Positions 60,131 through 64,000 of a DNA stretch of 64,000 bases are shown here, in pieces; position 1 is the first letter of the stretch, and each line of letters opens with the position of its first letter. The notes under the pieces were generated by a model. It ran no database searches. It was not told the origin of the DNA and saw only the letters and a list, made by a program, of their open reading frames with translations. Location: NCBI GenBank assembly GCA_045531955.1, contig JAZSFC010000047.1, positions 1 to 64,000 on the forward strand, in the 5' to 3' direction. This stretch comes from SIG299 sp045531955. GTDB taxonomy: Bacteria; Bacillota; Clostridia; Lachnospirales; Lachnospiraceae. The position numbers were made by a program, and so were the translations under genes.

Positions 60131-60177
60131 CATGGTAATACTTTCTATATCCATAAAAACCAGGAGGTATTACCATG
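60131..60177 (+). promoter_or_regulatory. Leader hairpin hiding the rubrerythrin start codon
   Basis: CATGGTAATAC (60131-60141) and GTATTACCATG (60167-60177) are a perfect 11-bp inverted repeat with a 25-base loop. The right arm contains the ATG itself and the last base of AGGAGG (60162-60167), so the stem would block initiation. Confidence 0.7.
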
Positions 60178-60774
60178 TCTATTGATTTTAAATCCAGTGA
60201 AACCATGAAAAACCTGATGAAGGCCTTTGCCGGTGAAAGCCAGGCAAGAAACCGTTACACCTTCGCTGCTGCCCAGGCAAAAAAAGAGGATTTATACGTT
60301 ATTTCCGCCATTTTCAAATTTACTGCCAAGCAGGAGCGTGAGCATGCTGAAATTTTTTACAACCATTTAAAAGAAATGGCCGGCGAAACCATCTCCATCG
60401 ACGGCACTTATCCGGTAGACATTACCGAATCTGTCATCCAATTACTACGCTATGCGGAACACAATGAAATGGAGGAATACGGAGATGTCTATAAGCACTT
60501 CTCCGACGTTGCCGGTCAGGAAGGATTTGCAAAAATAGCTGCTGATTTCAAACAGATTGCCGAAATCGAAAAAACACATGCAGAGCGTTTTTCCACGTTT
60601 GCAGATTTATTGGAGCAAAATAAACTGTTTCTCTCTGATGTATCCTGCAAATGGATGTGTTTAAACTGCGGCAACGTAATCGAAACTACAAAGGTACCTG
60701 AGAAATGTCCGGTCTGCAACCACGACAAGGGATATTTCATCCGGTTGGAATTTGCGCCATATACCTGCGGCTAA
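60175..60774 (+). CDS. rbr: Rubrerythrin
   Basis: 199 residues. Four-helix ferritin-like di-iron domain with EXXH motifs in AFAGESQARNRYTF, AKQEREHAEIF and EIEKTHAERF, and a C-terminal rubredoxin-like iron site, CLNCG...CPVCN (about 165-182). Reduces hydrogen peroxide in anaerobes. AGGAGG site with a start-hiding hairpin, terminator just after it. Confidence 0.95.
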   Translation: MSIDFKSSETMKNLMKAFAGESQARNRYTFAAAQAKKEDLYVISAIFKFTAKQEREHAEIFYNHLKEMAGETISIDGTYPVDITESVIQLLRYAEHNEMEEYGDVYKHFSDVAGQEGFAKIAADFKQIAEIEKTHAERFSTFADLLEQNKLFLSDVSCKWMCLNCGNVIETTKVPEKCPVCNHDKGYFIRLEFAPYTCG

Positions 60775-60777
60775 AAT

Positions 60778-60825
60778 AAAACCGGACAGCTCATCACCAA
60801 AAAAAGAGCTGTCCGGTTTTCATTT
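60778..60825. terminator. Bidirectional terminator between rbr and rpiB
   Basis: 15-bp stem AAAACCGGACAGCTC (60778-60792) with its complement (60806-60820), A/T runs on both sides. Confidence 0.88.
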
Positions 60826-61254
60826 TTAGCCTTCAATTTTTTCAATTCTTCTGATATGTCTCTCATCGTTAGAGAATGGTGTGTCAAGGAATAAATCCAC
60901 CACATCAAGAGCATGTCCCGCTCCGATAATTCTGCCGCCCATAGCAAGCACATTCGCATTGTTATGTTCTCTTGTTGCCTTGGCACTAAAGCAGTCATGG
61001 CAAAGAGCGCAACGGATTCCCGGCACCTTGTTTGCTGCAATAGAAATACCAATGCCGGTACCACAGATTAAAATACCTTTCTCACAAGTTCCTTCTACTA
61101 CTGCATTTGCCACCAGCTTTGCATATTCCGGGTAATCACAGGAATCCTTGGTAAAGGTACCGAAATTCTTGTATTCGATGCCTCTCTGGTCTAAATGAGC
61201 CATTACCTCCTGCATTAAGTCAAAGCCTCCATGATCACATCCTAAAGCTATCAT
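60826..61254 (-). CDS. rpiB: Ribose-5-phosphate isomerase B
   Basis: 142 residues. LacAB/RpiB fold: ALGCDHGGFDL (3-13), CGTGIGISIAANKVPGIRCALCHDCFSA (about 69-96) with the catalytic cysteine, and MGGRIIGAG. Interconverts ribose- and ribulose-5-phosphate. Confidence 0.95.
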   Translation of the reverse strand: MIALGCDHGGFDLMQEVMAHLDQRGIEYKNFGTFTKDSCDYPEYAKLVANAVVEGTCEKGILICGTGIGISIAANKVPGIRCALCHDCFSAKATREHNNANVLAMGGRIIGAGHALDVVDLFLDTPFSNDERHIRRIEKIEG

Positions 61255-61284
61255 ATGTTTTTCTCCTTTTCTATCAAAATTTTA

Positions 61285-61298
61285 TATAATATATTATA
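61285..61298 (-). promoter_or_regulatory. AT-rich palindromic promoter region of rpiB
   Basis: TATAATATATTATA, a perfect palindrome, 31-44 bases before the rpiB start. Probably the -10 region; no clear -35. Confidence 0.4.
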
Positions 61299-61303
61299 TT
61301 TAC

Positions 61304-62359
61304 TTACACTTGCATTGTCTGGTATCCCGCCGCTTTTCGAAGCCGGTTCATAATTGCCCTCGCAAGCTTTGTATCTTCAAAGCTCTCCGAATAGATAATT
61401 TCCAACTGTTCTGTATCAAAAGAGCGCAACGCTGCAAAAAGGTGTGCAGCAATCTCTTTTTCACTTTTCAGCGAGCCAAGGGAATACACATAATTACAAC
61501 GATATTGTGCCTTTGTTTCTTCCGCACAAAGAACGGCAACACGGACTCCCTTTGCTTCCTGCCCAGCCACCAGATGATTGATTTTTTCTACTACTGCAAC
61601 CTTATCTCCCTCTACAATCGTAATTTGCCCCTTCGGCGCATAATGCCGGTATTTCATTCCGGGAGCCTTTGCCACAACGGACTCCTGTGGACTGGTAGCC
61701 AACACAGCACCGTCATACTCTACCTCTGCAACAATTTGTTCAAAATCTTCTTTTGTAATATAACCCGGACGGAGAATCATCGGCACCTCACCGGACAAAT
61801 CAATAATGGAAGATTCCAACCCAATATCCGAATCTCCGCCATCTACAATCATCTCAATACGGCCGGATAAGTCTTCTATTACATGTTCTGCTTTGGTAGG
61901 ACTTGGTCTGCCGGATAAATTTGCACTTGGAGCTGCAATATATGTGCCGGATGCGCTGATAATTTCCCTTGCTATTTCATCGGACGGCATACGGATTGCC
62001 ACCGTATCAAGACCTCCGGTAGTAGCAAGCGGCACTACTTCCGCTTTTTTTAATATCATAGTGAGCGGTCCCGGCCAAAACCGTTCCGCCAAGCGATAAG
62101 CAAGTTCAGGAATGTCCACTGCCAGTTTCTCCATGTCGGAAAGCTCTGCAATATGCAAAATCAGAGGATTATCGGAAGGACGTCCCTTCGCTGCATAAAT
62201 ACGTGCTGCCGCATCAGCTTTCAGACCATCGCCCCCAAGCCCGTATACCGTCTCCGTAGGAAACGCTACCAGAGCCCCCTGTGCTAATAAATTTCCTGCT
62301 TCCTTTAACAATTCCTTATCTGGCTGATTTCTGTTGATTTTAATTACTTTTGTTTCCAT
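61304..62359 (-). CDS. L-threonylcarbamoyladenylate synthase (Sua5/YwlC type)
   Basis: 351 residues. N-terminal YrdC domain (about 1-205; FPTETVYGLGGDG, KGRPSDNPL, MPSDEIAREI, GLESSII) and C-terminal Sua5 domain (about 220-345). Makes the precursor for t6A37 in tRNA from threonine, bicarbonate and ATP. Weak ribosome binding site. Confidence 0.94.
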   Translation of the reverse strand: METKVIKINRNQPDKELLKEAGNLLAQGALVAFPTETVYGLGGDGLKADAAARIYAAKGRPSDNPLILHIAELSDMEKLAVDIPELAYRLAERFWPGPLTMILKKAEVVPLATTGGLDTVAIRMPSDEIAREIISASGTYIAAPSANLSGRPSPTKAEHVIEDLSGRIEMIVDGGDSDIGLESSIIDLSGEVPMILRPGYITKEDFEQIVAEVEYDGAVLATSPQESVVAKAPGMKYRHYAPKGQITIVEGDKVAVVEKINHLVAGQEAKGVRVAVLCAEETKAQYRCNYVYSLGSLKSEKEIAAHLFAALRSFDTEQLEIIYSESFEDTKLARAIMNRLRKAAGYQTMQV

Positions 62360-62372
62360 TTTTTTCTCATCT

Positions 62373-63083
62373 CTATTCTTCTGTAGTATCTACAGTATTG
62401 ATATATTCCATAATACCCAGTGCAATGGCAAATGCGATTTTTTCCCGGTATGCTTCTGTAGTCAACAATTCCGCTTCCTTAGGATTCGATAAAAAACCGC
62501 ACTCTACAATTATCGCCGGACACTCCGCCTTTTTTAAAAGATAATACTCTTTATTCGCCTTGGCAATCCGATGATTCCCGTCGTCGATTTCTTTTTTCAA
62601 GCGTTCCTGTACTATATTCCCTAAAAGCTTCCCTTTTTCCGAACCAGAATAATAAAATACCTGCGCTCCATCCACTGATTCATCAGGAAAGCTGTTTTGA
62701 TGAATACTTACCAAAACTGCAGGTGCCGTTTCCTCTACCAGCTTTGCACGGGCTCGCAAATCTTCATTTTTCCGGTTTTGCGCCTGTTCGGATGCCAAAT
62801 CCTTGTCTTCTGCTCTGGTTAATACTACAATAACATCATTTTGCTCCAGCAAAGATTTCAATCGCAACGCAATGGATAAATTGATATCTTTTTCCAGTGC
62901 GTCATTTGCTCCTACCTTCCCCGGGTCTTTTCCTCCGTGTCCGGCATCAACCACTATCACCGGAATCGAATTATTTTTTCCTGATGTATTAACCGCCTGT
63001 TCCCATTCTGCCCGCCGTAAAAACCCGGCTCCAAACAGGAAAATTCCAATCATCAGCAAAAGTACAACCGCTTTTTCCTTCAT
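62373..63083 (-). CDS. N-acetylmuramoyl-L-alanine amidase (Amidase_3)
   Basis: 236 residues. N-terminal membrane or signal helix (about 6-22), then the zinc amidase domain: VVDAGHGGKDPG (His near 49, then Glu), SIHQNSF and ECGFLSNPKEAEL with the catalytic glutamate. Cuts the peptide side chain from cell-wall glycan. GAGGAG site. Confidence 0.94.
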   Translation of the reverse strand: MKEKAVVLLLMIGIFLFGAGFLRRAEWEQAVNTSGKNNSIPVIVVDAGHGGKDPGKVGANDALEKDINLSIALRLKSLLEQNDVIVVLTRAEDKDLASEQAQNRKNEDLRARAKLVEETAPAVLVSIHQNSFPDESVDGAQVFYYSGSEKGKLLGNIVQERLKKEIDDGNHRIAKANKEYYLLKKAECPAIIVECGFLSNPKEAELLTTEAYREKIAFAIALGIMEYINTVDTTEE

Positions 63084-63175
63084 GCTACTCCTCTACACGG
63101 AACAATTCCGCGTCATCAGACTTACAAGCATTGTATTCCGAGAGGCATGTTCTATATTCTGATTTTAATGAAACA

Positions 63176-64000
63176 TTACTTCATATACGTTTCTATAACC
63201 GGCCATACTTCTTCTGTTTCAAAGCCAAGACGCCATGCTGCCACACCGGCCACATTTGCTCCGGCAATTATTTTTAAACGTTCATGAAGGGAATCCATAT
63301 CTTCCATCCAGATTTTGTAGGTTTTCCCGTCCTTCTTATATGCAGCGTAATTTTGACCGGAAGCTTCATCCGGCTCAGCCTTCACTTTATTCCGGGCCAG
63401 TACATCCTTAGCACCATTCATAGTAAGGGCTTCCGAGGACAGTTCTCCGTTTTCTCCTTCTGCCCATAATCTGGTGTAAAACGGTATTGCCATCACTACC
63501 CGTTCTTTAGGCATTTTATTCAATGTATCCTTCACTGCTTTCTTTAAAAAGCCTATGGAAGCCACCGAACCTGCATTAGCTGAACCGCTGTAATGTTCGT
63601 CATATGCCATGATAATAACATAGTCTGCAATCTTCCCCTGCGTTTCTAAGTCATAAAATTCATTATACGGTGCAGGAACATAATTGTCTACCGAAAGAAC
63701 TAAACCGCTTTGTCTGCAACGCACCGACAGTTCCTTCAAAAATTGAATATAGTGTGGACCTGTTGCCGTTGTCAAAGTTTCGAAATCAATATTCCATCCG
63801 TCAAATCCATAAGCCAAAGCTTCCGCCATCATATTGTCAATCAATGCGGTTCTTGCCTTTGATGAAACCAACAAATCAAAAGTACTGACTTCCTGATCAA
63901 AATTATCTATCAGAGCCCAAACCTGAAGCCCCATCTCGTGAGCGCGTTTCACATAATCTGCATCTGCCAGGGACACCAAATTACCTTGGGTATCTGCCAG
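63176..64000 (-). CDS. Glycoside hydrolase family 18 protein (3'-truncated window copy)
   Basis: Partial: N-terminus lies beyond 64000. The catalytic loop DGWNIDFE (acid Glu) and the following YVPAPYNEFYDLETQGKIADYVIIMAYDEHY and ERVVMAIPFYTRLW are the GH18 core, as in spore-cortex or peptidoglycan-processing SleL/YaaH-type proteins. The visible 275 codons run in frame to the edge. It sits 93 bases upstream of the amidase, which fits a cell-wall pair. Confidence 0.9.
   Translation of the reverse strand: MADTQGNLVSLADADYVKRAHEMGLQVWALIDNFDQEVSTFDLLVSSKARTALIDNMMAEALAYGFDGWNIDFETLTTATGPHYIQFLKELSVRCRQSGLVLSVDNYVPAPYNEFYDLETQGKIADYVIIMAYDEHYSGSANAGSVASIGFLKKAVKDTLNKMPKERVVMAIPFYTRLWAEGENGELSSEALTMNGAKDVLARNKVKAEPDEASGQNYAAYKKDGKTYKIWMEDMDSLHERLKIIAGANVAGVAAWRLGFETEEVWPVIETYMK

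Noticed and set aside
1..64000. CRISPR arrays, tRNA/rRNA genes, transposases, prophage genes
   Set aside because: No direct-repeat arrays, cloverleaf-like sequences or such proteins were seen on reading; a tRNA scan was not possible.

Overview
The window looks like chromosomal DNA of a Gram-positive, anaerobic, gut-type Clostridia bacterium, most likely a member of the Lachnospiraceae. The support is circumstantial: moderate GC content, strong GGAGG-type ribosome binding sites, frequent TTG/GTG starts, a c-di-GMP-I riboswitch, two CotH-type kinases, rubrerythrin, a domain-swapped family 3 glycosidase of rumen/gut type, and an F-type ATP synthase whose c subunit carries a sodium-type ion site. 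I saw no tRNA, rRNA, prophage, IS transposase or CRISPR array.

Layout. 0-0.7 kb: the start of a truncated gene and a ~400-nt two-fold-symmetric palindromic element. 0.7-6.3 kb: a membrane chemoreceptor, then an operon read leftwards under an autoregulated-looking TetR gene (flavin reductase, Rossmann NAD(P)-binding protein, DUF1295 reductase-like membrane protein, small membrane protein). 6.3-21.5 kb: carbohydrate and surface functions (GH3, GH5, CE2-type esterase, a second SGNH hydrolase, two CotH kinases, PHP protein, NhaC antiporter, MATE exporter, AraC regulator) and a c-di-GMP-I riboswitch in front of a small alpha/beta-hydrolase-like gene. 21.5-35.8 kb: housekeeping (RlmD, YhaM, MutS2, TrmL, Nth, DnaQ-type exonuclease, radical SAM), a two-component system followed by a protease-like PDZ protein that seems to have lost its catalytic residues, and a 30-residue membrane miniprotein. 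35.8-40.4 kb: a same-strand run of small accessory genes (two GNATs, CPT-like kinase, S41 peptidase, orphans), several separated by one short palindromic repeat. 40.4-47.2 kb: HAD phosphatase, methylglyoxal synthase, beta-CASP nuclease-like protein, Sel1 repeat protein, CE1-like esterase, an ECF sigma/anti-sigma pair and an SCP2-like protein. 47.4-55 kb: the complete atp operon (atpZ, atpI, B, E, F, H, A, G, D, C) with structured intercistronic sequences, including a ~200-nt palindromic insertion between atpD and atpC. 55-64 kb: Trk potassium uptake, DUF402 protein, a soluble CZB chemoreceptor, rubrerythrin, RpiB, Sua5/TsaC, a cell-wall amidase and a GH18 protein cut by the window end.

How it fits together: the Na+-type ATP synthase, NhaC antiporter and TrkA/TrkH suggest sodium-linked bioenergetics with potassium homeostasis. 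GH3/GH5/esterases with CotH proteins and an AraC regulator suggest glycan use plus cell-surface modification. The most unusual material is non-coding: three long palindromic elements (about 204-612, 27708-27839 and 47871-48071), the last two sharing an interleaved (pseudoknot-like) stem order, plus a dispersed ~24-bp palindrome in the accessory block.
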